64,000 bases of DNA from Gigaspora margarita (GCA_009809945.1 WTPW01000318.1:369626-433625); one strand, 5' to 3'; shown: positions 44,185 through 55,795, counted from the first letter of the stretch. Notes: generated by a model not told the origin, from the letters alone. Numbers and translations: made by a program.

Positions 44185-46072
44185 GTGGATATGGGTTATG
44201 CTAATGAATATGAGGAATTCAAATCTTATCAAGAATCTGCTGTAATGGGACGTGCTGATGGAACATATAATCTTGGACGTTGTTATGAAAATGGAATAGG
44301 AACTAAAATAGATAGAAAGAAGGCATTCGAATACTATCAAAAATCTGCAAATGTGTTTCATGCTGATGGAACATATAATCTTGGACGTTGTTATGAAAAT
44401 GGAATAGGTGTTGAAAGGAATTCAAAGAAGGCATTCGAATATTATCAAAAATCTGCAAACGTGGGACAAGATGATGGAGCATGTAATCTTGGACGTTGTT
44501 ATGAAAATGGAATTGGATTTGAAAGAGACATAAAGAAGGCATTCGAATATTATCAAAATTCAGCAGATATGAACCATGCTGGTGGAACATATCATCTTGG
44601 ACATTGTTACGAAAATAGAATAGGGGTTGAAAGAGATATAACGATGGCATTCGCATATTATCAAAAATCCGCAAATATGGGATATGCTAACGGAATATAT
44701 AATGCCGGACGTTGTTATCAGTACGGAATTGGAACTAGAAAGAATGAACTTGAGGCATCCAAATATTATCGAACATTAGTGGATCTGGACCAATTTGATG
44801 GAACGTATAATCTTGGACGTTGTTATGAAAATGGAATTGGTGTTGAAAAAGATGTAAAGGAGGCATTTGGATATTATCAAAAATCTGCAGATATAGGACA
44901 TGTAGATGGAACATATAATGTTGGACGTTGTTATGAAAATGGAATAGGTGTTAAAAAAGATATAAATAAGGCATTCGAATATTATCAAGCATCTGCAGAT
45001 ATGGCAAACATAGATGGAATATACAATGTTGGACGTTGTTATGAAAATGGAATTGGAGTCGAAAAATATATAAGGAAGGCATTCGAATATTATCAAAAAT
45101 CTGCTGATATGGGGCATGTAGATGGAATATATAATATTGGGCGTTGTTATGAAAATGGAGTAGGTGTTGAAAAATATATAAAGAAGGCATTCGAATATTA
45201 TCGAAAATCTGCAAATATGGGACATGTAGATGGAATATATNNNNNNNNNNNNNNNNNNNNNNNNNNNNNNNNNNNNNNNNNNNNNNNNNNNNNNNNNNNN
45301 NNNNNNNNNNNNNNNNNNNNNNNNNNNNNNNNNNNNNNNNNNNNNNNNNNNNNNNNNNNNNNNNNNNNNNNNNNNNNNNNNNNNNNNNNNNNNNNNNNNN
45401 NNNNNNNNNNNNNNNNNNNNNNNNNNNNNNNNNNNNNNNNNNNNNNNNNNNNNNNNNNNNNNNNNNNNNNNNNNNNNNNNNNNNNNNNNNNNNNNNNNNN
45501 NNNNNNNNNNNNNNNNNNNNNNNNNNNNNNNNNNNNNNNNNNNNNNNNNNNNNNNNNNNNNNNNNNNNNNNNNNNNNNNNNNNNNNNNNNNNNNNNNNNN
45601 NNNNNNNNNNNNNNNNNNNNNNNNNNNNNNNNNNNNNNNNNNNNNNNNNNNNNNNNNNNNNNNNNNNNNNNNNNNNNNNNNNNNNNNNNNNNNNNNNNNN
45701 NNNNNNNNNNNNNNNNNNNNNNNNNNNNNNNNNNNNNNNNNNNNNNNNNNNNNNNNNNNNNNNNNNNNNNNNNNNNNNNNNNNNNNNNNNNNNNNNNNNN
45801 NNNNNNNNNNNNNNAATGGAACATATAATCTTGGACGTTGTTATGAAAATGGAATTGGAGTTGAAAAAGATATGAAGAAAGCATTTGAGTACTATCAAAA
45901 ATTCAAAGATATGGGACATGTAGATGGAATATATAATCTTGGACGTTGTTATGAAAATGGAATTGGAGTTGAAAGAGATATAAAAAAGGCATCCGAACTT
46001 TATCAAAAATCTGCCGATATGGGACATGCTGATGGAGTATATAACCTTGGACGTTGTTATGAAAATCAATAG
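44185..46072 (+). CDS. Sel1-like repeat segment 1 (contains the assembly gap)
   Basis: The segment is open from the acceptor at 44148 through nine full repeats to 45240, then unknown sequence. After the gap, three more repeats run to a stop at 46072. The open frame starts at a GTG; the first ATG is 44191 (MGYANEYEEF), but the preceding residues EAFRYYNKSV are already Sel1-like, so neither is likely to be the true start. One repeat (about 44715-44790) is a variant with a QYGIGTRKNELEASKYY ending. The segment ends where GAAAATGGAATAGG should be but GAAAATCAATAGG is present. Confidence 0.7.
45241..45814. other. assembly gap (574 N) inside the Sel1 array
   Basis: All bases are N. Repeat phase across the gap is wrong: equivalent codons lie 586 bp apart, whereas a 108-bp period predicts 540 or 648. 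The frame before and after also differs. The N length is therefore an estimate and the true missing length is probably about 528 or 636, or further multiples of 108 away. Confidence 0.95.
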
Positions 46073-47151
46073 GAGTTGAAAGAGATTTAAAGAAAGCATT
46101 CGAATATTATCAAAAATCTGCAGATATGGGACATGTAGGTGGTATATATAATGTTGGACGTCATTATGAAAATGGAATAGGAGTTGAAAAAGATATAAAG
46201 AAGGCATTCAAACATTATCAAAAATCTGCAGATATGGGACATGCTGATGGAGCATATAATCTTGGACGTTGTTATGAAAATGGAATGGGTGTTAAAAAAG
46301 ATATAAAGAAGGCACTCAAACATTATCAAAAATCTGCAGACATGAAACATGTAAATGGAATGTATTATATTGGACGTTATTATGAATATGGAATAGGAGG
46401 TAAAAAAAATATAAAGAAAGCATTCGAATATTATCAAAAATCTGCAGATATGGGACATGTAGATGGGATATATAATCTTGGACGTTGTTATGAAAATGGA
46501 ATAGGAGCTGAGAGAGATATAAAGAAGGCATTCAAATATTATCAAAAATCTGTAGTTATGGGACATGTAGGAGGAAGGTATAGTCTTGGATGTTGTTATG
46601 AATATGGAATAGGAGTTAAAAAAGATATAAAGAAAGCATTTGAATATTATCAACAATCCGCAGATATGGGACATGTAGATGAAATATATAATTTTGAACG
46701 TTGTTATCAAAACACAATTGGAACTAGAAANAATGAACATGAGGCATTCAAATATTATCAAAAATATGCAAATATGGGACATGCAGATGGAATATATCAT
46801 GTTGGGCGTTGTTATCAGAACGAATTGGGAACAAAAAAGAATGAACATGAGGCATTCAAATATTATCACAAATCTGCAAATATGGGACATGCTGATGGAA
46901 CATATAATCTTGGGCATTGTTATGAAAATGGAATAGGGGTTGAAAAAAATATAAAGAAGGCATTCGAATTTTATCAAAAATCTGCAGAAATGGAACAAGC
47001 TGATGGAACATATAATGTTGGACGTTGTTATGAGAATGGAATAGGAGTTGAAAAAGACATAAAGAAGGCATTCGAATATTATCAAAAATCTGCAGATATG
47101 GAACAAGCTGATGGAATATATAATCTTGGACGTTGTTATGAAATGGAATAG
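46073..47151 (+). CDS. Sel1-like repeat segment 2
   Basis: Ten repeats continue in the next frame. The open frame begins at ATG 46126, but repeat homology extends back to the frameshift near 46070. Two adjacent repeats at about 46700-46860 are the variant type with TRxNEHEAFKYY and TKKNEHEAFKYY. An N at 46731 leaves one residue unknown. The segment ends at YEME, where one A of a four-A run is missing compared with all other copies. Confidence 0.75.
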
Positions 47152-48479
47152 GAGTTGAAAGAAATTTAAAGGAGGNATTCAAATGTTATCAACAATCTGC
47201 AAATATGAGACATGTTAATGGAACATATAATCTTGGACGCTGTTATGAAAATGGAATAGGTGCTGAAAAAGATATAAAGAAGGCATTCGAATATTATCAA
47301 ATATCTGCAGATATGAGACATGCTGACGGAACATATAATGTTGGATGCTGTTATGAAAACGGAATAGGAATTAAAAAAGATATAAAGAAGGCATTCGTAT
47401 ATTATCAAAAATACGCAAATATGGGGCATGCTGATGGAATGTATCATGTTGGACGTTGTTATGAAAATGAAATAGGAGTTAAAAGAAATTTAAAGAAAGC
47501 ATTCGAATATTATCAGAAATCAGCAGATATGAAACATCTTGATGGGATATATAATCTTGGACGTTGTTATGAAAATAGAATAGGTGTTAAAAAAGATATA
47601 AAGAAGGCATTCGAATATTATCAAAAATCTGCAAATATGGGACATGCTGATGGAGCATATAATCTTGGACGTTGTTATGAAAATGGAATTGGAATTAAAA
47701 AGAATATAAAGAAGGCACTAGAACGTTATCAAAAATCTGCAGATATGAGACATATAGATGGAATATATAATCTTGGTCGTTGTTATCAGAACGGAATTGG
47801 AACCAAAAAGAATGAACATGAGGCATTCAAATATTATCAACATTCTGCAGATATGGGACAAGTTGATGGAACGTATAATCTTGGACATTGCTATGAAAAT
47901 GGAATTGGAGTTGAAAGAGACATAAAGAAGGCATTCGAATCTTATCACAAATCTGCAGATATGGAACAAGCATATAATCTTGGACGTTGTTATGAAAACG
48001 GAATTGGGGTTGAAAGAGATATAAAGAAGGCATTCGAATATTATCAAAAATCTACATATATGGGACATGCTGATGGAACATATAATCTTGGATGTTATTA
48101 TGAAAGAGGAATAGGAGTTGAAAAAGATATAAAGAAGGCATTCAAATACTATCAAAAATCTGCAGATACGGAACATGTAGGTGGAATATATAACCTTGGA
48201 CGTTGTTATGAAAATGGAATAGGTGTTAAAAAAGACATAGAGAAGGCATTCGAGTTTTATCAAAAATCTGCAGACATGAAACAAGCTGATGGAACATTCA
48301 ATCTTGGACGCTGTTATGAAAATGGAATAGGAGTTGGAAAAGATATAAAGAAGGCATTCAAATATTATCAAAAATCTGCAGATATGGGGCATGTGGATGG
48401 AAAATATAATCTTGGACGTTGTTATGAAAATGGAATTGGAGTTAAAACAGATATAAAGAAGGCACTCAAAAATCTGTAG
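47152..48479 (+). CDS. Sel1-like repeat segment 3
   Basis: Twelve repeats in a third frame, open from about 47160; the first in-frame ATG is 47205. One repeat near 47964 lacks three residues (EQAYNLG in place of EQADGTYNLG). The variant repeat QNGIGTKKNEHEAFKYY recurs near 47790. The segment ends at 48479 after a small deletion inside a FEYYQKSAD motif. Beyond that the repeats are riddled with indels. Confidence 0.75.
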
Positions 48480-48880
48480 ATATGGGACATGTAGATAAAA
48501 TATATAATCTTATATGAAAATGGAATAGAAGTTGAAAGATATAAAGAAGGTATTCAAATATGGGGCATGCTGATGAACTTATAATCTTGGATGTTGTTAT
48601 TAATATGGAATTGAAGTTGAAAAAGATGTAAAGAAAACTATCAAAAATCCGCAGGTATGGGACATGTAGATGGAATATATTATCTTGGATATTATTATTA
48701 GAACGAAATTGAAACTAAAAAAATGAACATGAAGTATTTAAATATTATCAAAAATCTGCAGATATAGAACATGTAAATGGAATATATAATATTGTACGCT
48801 GTTATCAGAACAGAATTGGAACTTAAAAAAAAAAGGCATTCAAATATTATCACAAACTTGTAATCTGTGAAATTGTTCAC
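48480..48880 (+). pseudogene. degenerate 3' end of the Sel1 array
   Basis: Sequence still recognisably repeats GACATGTAGATGGAATATAT and TATCAAAAATCTGCAGATAT, but many deletions break the frame. This decay is gradual and cannot be explained by one sequencing error, so the distal end is genuinely pseudogenic or untranslated. Confidence 0.75.
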
Positions 48881-49117
48881 AGACTTTTAGGATAATATGA
48901 AAACTCGGTTGCAACTTAAACAAATTATTAAAAATTAATCCATGTAATATAAATACCTTTATAAATTGTAAATTACAGTATATATATTAGGTTGAATAAA
49001 TATAATAAATCATTTACTAACTAAAGTATTGAAGTTCGATCTAATTAATAATGATGCTCTTATTTACCAAAGTGTTTTTTTATTAGATGTTAGATCAATT
49101 TTTACAATTTTAATTAA

Positions 49118-49462
49118 TTGACAATTCGCGATAGAAGGAGAATTTTAACCGGGGGAGATTTTTATAATAAAACATAGTAAAATATGTTAATACAGGAATC
49201 ATGATTCCTATAGTTTTATAAAATTTTTTGAATTTTAATTGCTTGTAACTTATTATTTACCTAACTAATTTTACCGATCTANCTATCATTAGAATCACAA
49301 AAACTAGCTCTACAACTTTTATTAGAAGTCTACAAGATGTTAATTTAATAAAAAATNAACTTTACATAGTCAGGAATGCTGATTTTTAGATTTTATATGT
49401 AATTTATATTAAGTGTTATGTATTTTATTAATACAAATTCTCCTTCTTTCGCGAATTGTCAA
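49118..49462. mobile_element. TIR element with TTGACAATTCGCG ends, 345 bp
   Basis: The left end TTGACAATTCGCGATAGAAG is mirrored by CTTTCGCGAATTGTCAA. TTAA is present on both sides (49114-49117, 49463-49466), which would suit a piggyBac-like target. TA targets inside the same letters are equally possible, so the superfamily is undecided. Two N bases lie inside (49282, 49357). Confidence 0.7.
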
Positions 49463-49466
49463 TTAA

Positions 49467-50347
49467 AGTATTAAAAATTACTTTTAATTAATAAGTAAAT
49501 TTGTAGATATTATAATCATTTATACATTTTAATATAAGTTCAAAACAAGTTTAAAAGACCGTTTTTGCGCGAACACAAACTTTATAATAACAATACTTCT
49601 AATCTTGATTGGTTGATTTTGGAGTAACTCAAATCGGTCGATATGGTTTGAGTTAAAAACTAAGGAGTAAATATTGTTATGATATTAATATTAGAATTGT
49701 AATTAAATTTGAAAGGTATTGTAAATAAAAAAAGAAAAAAAATAAAGATTTATTATTATTAAAAAATAAAATTTATAAATTAAAAAAGATATTACTCTAA
49801 ATAAGTGCATATTCTTTCTAAATATATATTCAAAATTCTGTTTCAAATATATATATTTGACTTCTATAATACACTTTTTTTTCTATGATTTTTTAAATAC
49901 ATAGTTAAAGTATAGCCCTAAAAGCATGCATTTAGAGAGCTTTAATTGTAACAATAGCATTAAATAAATAATTAATAATATACTAAATACTGTATTATTT
50001 AATTTTAATAAATAATATAATCTAATAAAGTTTTTTTTATTAGTTTTAATATTATTAAGATAAGAGTTTTTTTATTTCAAAGTGCCTATTTTCAGGACTA
50101 GGATTTATTTAGTTATTTTTTAGAAATATTACAAGGATAAAAGTACAATTAACTACATATATACTTTTGGTGTCTAAGTTAAATAGTTTATTTAAAGGTT
50201 CAGGAATTGTCTATTTAAATCATTTGATCTTCTGCTTTACTAACATTAAAATAAAAGTTAAATGCTTTTTTTATATATTTTTATAGATATAAATTTTAAT
50301 ATAATAGTATTAACTAATATTTTGTATACTAGTAGTTAAAAAAATAA
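49467..50347. other. AT-rich intergenic DNA, no gene seen
   Basis: No supported feature. Confidence 0.5.
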
Positions 50348-50349
50348 TA

Positions 50350-50524
50350 CAGTCAGACCTCTCTAATTACAAATCATTGGGCCAAACTTTTTGATGGCTT
50401 GCATTTAGAGAACAATAAGAAAAATTGTATTTATAGAGATAAGAAATATATTTGGGCCAGAATTTAAGTTTGCATTTAGTGAGGTGTTGCATTTAGAGGG
50501 GTTGCATTTAGGAAGGTCTGACTG
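50350..50524. mobile_element. pogo/Tigger-like MITE, 175 bp, copy 1
   Basis: The left end CAGTCAGACCTCTCTAATTA is mirrored by TAGGAAGGTCTGACTG, with TA at both borders (50348-50349, 50525-50526). Internal GCATTTAGAG words repeat. A close second copy is at 63502-63675. The end sequence closely resembles the CAGTCxxACCTC ends of pogo/Tigger families. Confidence 0.9.
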
Positions 50525-50720
50525 TAATTACAAAATATGTTCTAATAAGTTTATTACTGGTACTTGTAGATCAAATAAATTAATTACCAATTCAGATAAG
50601 ATTAGTACTATAGCTATATTATTACTATATTTAGAGATGGCTAAAGCTATGTACCCACATGATTTTTTGAAATTTTAGTTAAAATTAGGGTTAAAGCTTG
50701 TTTAGCATTTGGGTCGGGAG

Positions 50721-50880
50721 CAGTATTATAAATTCAAAAATTTTTATTTGTGCAAATGCAAAAAAAAAAATGCACAAAAAAAAATTTATACGTGTGTTAT
50801 ATATAAAGGGAGCTTGATATACATGCAAATTTAAATCTATATGTGCTATGCCTACTGCGCGAATCCAATTTATATCACTG
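50721..50880. mobile_element. 160-bp hAT-like MITE, second copy
   Basis: It starts CAGTATTATAAATTC and ends AATTTATATCACTG, the same length and wording as the copy at 5563-5722. The flanking 8-bp duplications are GTCGGGAG (50713-50720) and GTCGGGGG (50881-50888), with one difference. Compared with the other copy, several CG sites here read TG or CA, as in cytosine-methylation decay. Confidence 0.92.
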
Positions 50881-50888
50881 GTCGGGGG

Positions 50889-52240
50889 TTAGGATTAGAA
50901 CAAACATATAGGTAAAATTGCCTTTATGTCAGTTTTTATTAATGGACCAAGATATGTTTGAACTGCTATTTTTATATTCTTGCATTTTTTTTTGTTTTTT
51001 TGTCTTTTTCAGGCTGATCTATGTAAACAAAATTTTACTACTCCAATTGGTTAATTTACATAAAATGTCACGTGGGTTCATGGTTTTAGACAACCCCTAT
51101 ATTTGGAATTGAGAATAAACAAATAAGTAAACAATATATTATCAAATCTGATGATAGCCTTTATGAAAAGTTTTTTTATAAATAAATATTATTTTTGGCT
51201 CTAAATAGGCCTTTGCAAAAATTGACTATGCAATTTTGAAATTTTGAAAGCTATAAAACCAATATTTACAATTGATACTTGAACTAAAATTGCTATGTAG
51301 AATTAGTATAATAAATCTACTTTCAAAAAATATGCTTCATTTATATCTAGCATAGCAGACGTTCGATTTGATTGGCTTGAAGATCACTGGGTTATACAAT
51401 ATAAAAAATTTTTAAAGTAACTCTTACTATGAAAAACTACATTGTTAATTGGCAACTCAGTAGTTTATATAAAAAATTTTTTTTAAACTATATTATAGTG
51501 CTTTTTAACTTTTGTACATCGCTTGTGAAAAAATCAGTATAGATCAAATATCCTAAAAACTATATTTAGAAGGCAAATTCAGGCAAGTAATACAAATTAG
51601 ATGAGCAAATAACTGGATTGTTGACCACGAGTATGAATCGTTAAGAGTTAAGATCAAAAAAATTTAACCTAAAACTTAGTTAAAAGGTATGTTTAAATAT
51701 TTAAGCCATTTTTCATTTGTAAAAACTTACTTTTCATAATTTCAACTAATAAAAAACATGACCATATAATATAGGTTAATAATATAAAGTTAAAAGACAT
51801 AAGGCTTATAGTTTTCTTAAAAAATATTAAAGTAAAGTAGTAGTACTATAATGGTATAACGATTATTAAATTTATATTAAAGACTTCTAAATAAAAACCC
51901 GTTATGCTAACACAACCAAATTTGTACTATTCTTATTTAGATATTCATTGGCAACAATTGAGATTGTAATGAAAGATAATCTCAAAAATAATGAATTAGC
52001 AGTTGCACTAAAGCCAAAACTATATATCTCAAAATTAAAATTTTTTAAGATAGAACCTATTATTTACTTATTTTATTTTTTTTTTAGTTGTATAATTGCT
52101 ATAAGAAAATAATTTTTTTAACTGGGATAAAATTACCAGTTATGCAAATCAACTATATAAGGATAAGATTTTTTTTTTATATGTTTTTTTTTTTTACAAA
52201 TACTTATACTAACTTCACTTTTTTTTTTATATTTATGTAG
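50889..52240. other. AT-rich intergenic DNA, no gene seen
   Basis: No convincing coding region; a T-rich tract at 52160-52230 precedes the repeat below. Confidence 0.45.
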
Positions 52241-52242
52241 TA

Positions 52243-52480
52243 TTGTCCCATGTGTTATCACTTGTTAGTAGTTTTCCTTTTATTGAGCTGTTATTGGTGT
52301 CATCACTTGTTAGTGATATTCTTTTTGTTGAGCTGTTGTTGGTATTGTCACTTACTGGTATCATCATTCATTTGGCATCATTGCTAGTAATATCATTAAT
52401 TGTAAGTGCTGTTATGTATTATTTGCTAGGTTCTGTTATTTATAGGCTTTGTCTACTTTTGCTAGTACTATAGCTCATTG
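52243..52480 (-). pseudogene. decayed Asn/Thr/Ser-rich repeat coding remnant
   Basis: Read on the minus strand, the sequence gives tandem copies of a roughly 14-residue unit: SDNTNNSSTKRISL, then TSDDTNNSSIKGKLL, then TSDNTWDNT. Stops lie upstream. Similar ADNTNDNLQQKLLT wording occurs on the minus strand of 25270-26440. The plus-strand open frame across it is Leu/Ser/Val-rich and looks like a shadow. The function is unknown. Confidence 0.35.
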
Positions 52481-53738
52481 ATATCATGTTGTTTGTTTGT
52501 GCTTTTGTATTTTTGCTATTGCTATCACTAACGTAGCTTTATATCATTGTATTTGTTAATGTTTTGTTCTTGTTAGTGTTTGCTTCATTTGTGATACTTT
52601 TTTTTATTGTCTTGATTGATTATTGAGTTTCTTGGATATCAACTTGTGGTAAGTTCTTGATGAAAGCAATATCAAGTTAAAGCTGCTATGCTAATTCTTA
52701 GAATGATTATAATTAAATTTGTATAATTGGTTTATATTAGTGTAAGGTTAGCGATAGATCTGAATAATAAATTGAGATAGTATAAAATTAGAGTTAGGTT
52801 TGGCAATATGTCAGATTAGTATTAGATAGTATAGTAGGGTTTTGATTGATTATATAATGTTAGAGATATAGTAGAAATGTTATATCTTATACTATAATTA
52901 GTTATAAATAGAGCTATAGCAGTTTCTACTACATTTTTAGTAAAATGTTTAATAAAAGATATGCAACATATTTTTTTTTTTACTATGATCAGTTTTATAA
53001 ATGAATAGTTACTTATAGTAATTTCTGTATTTTTTTTAAAGTAAGGTCTTGTCTTGATAACTTTTATTAAATATATATTTGTATATATTATATGATACAG
53101 TATTATACTATTTTTTAAGACAACAGACTCAGATATTCTTGACAATCTGTAATCTAAACCTACCAGAGTTTTCTATACCCTACCTTTTGTACAACCTGGA
53201 TTTTTGGTACTACTTTCTATTTTGTCATTCCACTAACTACTATATTCCCTGTTTCTCTTATATTGCAAATCCTATAAATCCTATACTTCTAAGTAGGTGA
53301 AGGGCCTTGACTAGATGATCATAATCTCACAGTTATTTCCTAAATCTTGGTGTTCTGAGATTATCTATGTAATAGCAAAGGAGTACTTGCACAATGCTTC
53401 ACCTAGCAACTCTTAGTAATCTTATCGTATATTATTGCAAATATGCTATCCATATTAGTTTAGCAGATACAGGTAGGTAAGCACCAGCTATATCACGTAA
53501 CTATAGTATAGCTACTTCCAACTAGATTTTGTAATACATTTTTGTACTACTTCTAACTTCCTTGGAGCAGTTGGTGTTCTACTATTGGTTAGACCAGAGA
53601 GCTTTATTTCATACATTGTACTTTTTACTAGTAATTTTTATATTTTATAATATGTCATATCTATATTTTATAATATAAAATAATACATCATTAAGATGAT
53701 TTTTTTAATATTGTTTTATGATAATTTATTAGATAGAT
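52481..53738. other. intergenic DNA, no gene seen
   Basis: Part of it (52730-53100) has irregular ATTAG/TATAG repetition. No supported gene. Confidence 0.4.
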
Positions 53739-54390
53739 TTTTCTTTTCAAATTGTCATAGTTGCACAAAAACTTATTAGGGTAATTTTTTTCGAATTGTC
53801 ATAGTTGAGTAAAGACTTATTAGATGAATTTTTTTTTGAATTGTCATAGATGTGCAAAAACTTATTAGATAAATTTTTTTTTTGAATTGTTATAGTTCTG
53901 TGAAGACTTATTAAATAATTTTTTTTTGAATTGCTATAGTTGTACAAAGCCTTATTAGGCAGATTTTTTTTTGAATTGTTATAGTTGTACAAAGACTTAT
54001 TAGAGCAAATTTTTTTTTCAATTTGTCATAGTTGTGCAAAGACTTATTAGAGCAAAATTTTTTTGAATTGTCATAGTTGTACTAAGACTTATTAGGACAA
54101 AATTTTTTTTGAATTGTTATAGTTGTGCAAAGACTTATTAGGTGTTTTATTGTATTTTTTTTAAATTGTCATATTAGGCAAATTTATTTTTTTTGAATTG
54201 TTATAGTTGTATAAAGATTTATTAGGTGAATTTTTTTTCTTTTTTTTTAATTGTCAATAGTTGCATAGAGAGTTATAAGGCAAATATTTTTTTGAATTGT
54301 TATAGTTGTACAAAAACTTATTAGGTGAATATTTTTTTTTGAATTGTCATAGTTGTGCAAAGACTTATTAGGCAGATTTTTTTTGAATTG
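53739..54390. repeat. minisatellite, units of about 43-50 bp
   Basis: About 14 units follow the pattern TTTTTTGAATTGTCATAGTT, then GTGCAAAGACTTATTAGG. Units vary in the length of the T-run. The minus-strand open frame across it is only the repeat translated. The array is split by the element at 54394-55633 and continues after it. Confidence 0.85.
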
Positions 54391-54393
54391 TTA

Positions 54394-55633
54394 GAGAGCT
54401 TTCAGAAATTATGCAATTTTTTGGTGGGTGGGTGGGGTCCTAAAAATATCAGGTTACGATTATAATTCTGGTCAAATTTTTATAATTCTGGCCAAAAGTA
54501 TAAAATTATAAAACTATTAATAACTATTGCTCTACTGGACCAATTTAGATGACTTAACTACCAAAATGTTAGTTTCATTGAGACAATTATAACAAGCCCA
54601 AAATTGTTAAAATCTAATCACAGAGTCCCAAGATCGTTCAACTTTTGTGTGATTTTAATAGTGATTTTTTAGAATTACTAAGTAAATTTTTTAATATTGA
54701 ATAACTTTGATCCACTGGCCCACTTTGGATGATTTAATTACCAAAATGTTCGTCTCAGTGTGACAATTCTAACAAGCTCAAAATTGCTAAATTCTAATCA
54801 CAGCATTCCAAGATCGATAAATATTTGTATTGTTAGACAAACAATAAATTTTTATCGATCTTGGAATCCTGTGATTAGAATTTAGCAATTTTGGGCTTGT
54901 TGGAATTGTCTCACTGAGACGAACATTTTGGTAGTTAAATCATCCAAAACAGGCCGTGGATCAAAAGTTATTCAATATTAAAAATTTACTTAGTGATTCT
55001 AAAAAATCACTATTAAAATTATACAAAAGTTGAACGATTTTGGGATCCTGTGATTAGATTTTAACGATTTTGGGCTTGTTAGAATTGTCTCAGTGAGACG
55101 AACATTTTGGTAGTCAAATCATCTAAATTGATCCAATAGAGCAATAGTTATTAACAAGTTCATAAATTGAAATTTATAAATAAATTTAAAAAGAATTTTA
55201 TTAACTATAACTGGCGGTAATCATTACCAGTGTGTAATTAGCCAATAAATTTGCAGGATCAGGTGTAACGTGCAAATTAGTTTGTGTAACAAAAATAAAG
55301 ATTTTTTTGAAAAAATGCTAATATCTCAAGAATTCGTCTATGAAACTACCTTCAACATTCTAGCAAAAAAAATTCCTTGCTAAATTTTGTATATATCAAA
55401 CATTCTGCTAAAATCCCAGGCCTTGCCCTAACCCTAAAGTAAATGAAATAATTTTTTTGTTTTATCATTATTGGTTAATTACACATCAGTGATGATCACT
55501 ACCAGTTATTTGTAGTTAAATTCTTTTAAAAAATATAAAATTTGATTGGCTAATAGAGTATCAGGTGTGGGTGGATGGGGTAAAATTTTGAAATTTATTA
55601 GTAAAAAAATATTATATAATTTCTGGAAGCCCC
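54394..55633. mobile_element. PIF/Harbinger-like TIR element, 1.24 kb, inserted in the minisatellite
   Basis: The left end GAGAGCTTTCAGAAATTAT is imperfectly mirrored at the right (ATAATTTCTGGAAGCCCC). The target duplication is TTA (54391-54393, 55634-55636). Minisatellite units run straight through on both sides, which fixes the borders. Inside are four palindromic modules with GTCTCAnTGAGACGAAC-like cores, two in each orientation (about 54570, 54750, 54910, 55090), forming one large inverted repeat. A nested inverted-repeat element lies at about 55207-55518. Confidence 0.78.
55207..55518. mobile_element. nested inverted-repeat element
   Basis: The left end ATAACTGGCGGTAATCATTA with CCAGTGTGTAATTAGCCAAT is mirrored on the right by ATTGGTTAATTACACATCAG and ATCACTACCAGTTAT. 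The interior holds the dispersed TATGAAACTACCTTC ... AATTCCTTGC ... CCCTAACCCTAA block shared with 23880-24000 and 24790-24890. Confidence 0.65.
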
Positions 55634-55795
55634 TTATAGTTGTACAAAAACTTATTAGAACGAATTGTTTTTTTTCAAATTGTTATAGTTGTGCAAAAAC
55701 TTATTAAAGAAAAATATTTTTTTAAATCGTCATGGTTGTACAAAGTCTTATTAGAGCAGAATTTTTTTTGTGAATTATTATACAGACTTTATTAA
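55634..55795. repeat. minisatellite, right remainder
   Basis: Three more degenerate units (TTATAGTTGTACAAAAACTT and variants) continue the array from 53739-54390. Confidence 0.8.

Larger units (their letters stand above)
44148..48880 (+). pseudogene. giant Sel1-like repeat gene, interrupted by gap and frameshifts
   Basis: DNA with a strict 108-bp period encodes 36-residue Sel1-like repeats (consensus near YNLGRCYENGIGVEKDIKKA then FEYYQKSADMGHADGT). At least 34 repeats are visible: 9 before the gap, 3 after it, 10 and 12 in the next two open segments. Decayed copies run to about 48880. The family folds into alpha-alpha solenoids that scaffold protein complexes and often signal downstream of kinases in these fungi. 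The first repeat begins in mid-unit after a TTACAG acceptor at 44147, so an upstream exon is likely but was not found. Reading shifts frame near 46067 and near 47136, each by one lost base. It may be a real pseudogene or an intact gene with sequencing errors. Confidence 0.85.

Noticed and set aside
44951-47447. Long minus-strand open frames of up to 418 residues across the Sel1 array
   Set aside because: They arise because a 108-bp repeat without antisense stops repeats the same open frame. They consist only of SHICRFLIIFECLLYIFFN-type repeats and include the N gap.
52243-52473. 76-residue plus-strand hydrophobic ORF
   Set aside because: Its Leu/Ser/Val-rich content is the complement of a minus-strand Asn/Thr repeat and shows no signal or membrane-protein design.
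53747-53992. 81-residue minus-strand ORF with NYNNSKKN repeats
   Set aside because: It is the translated minisatellite; T-run length changes between units break the frame elsewhere.
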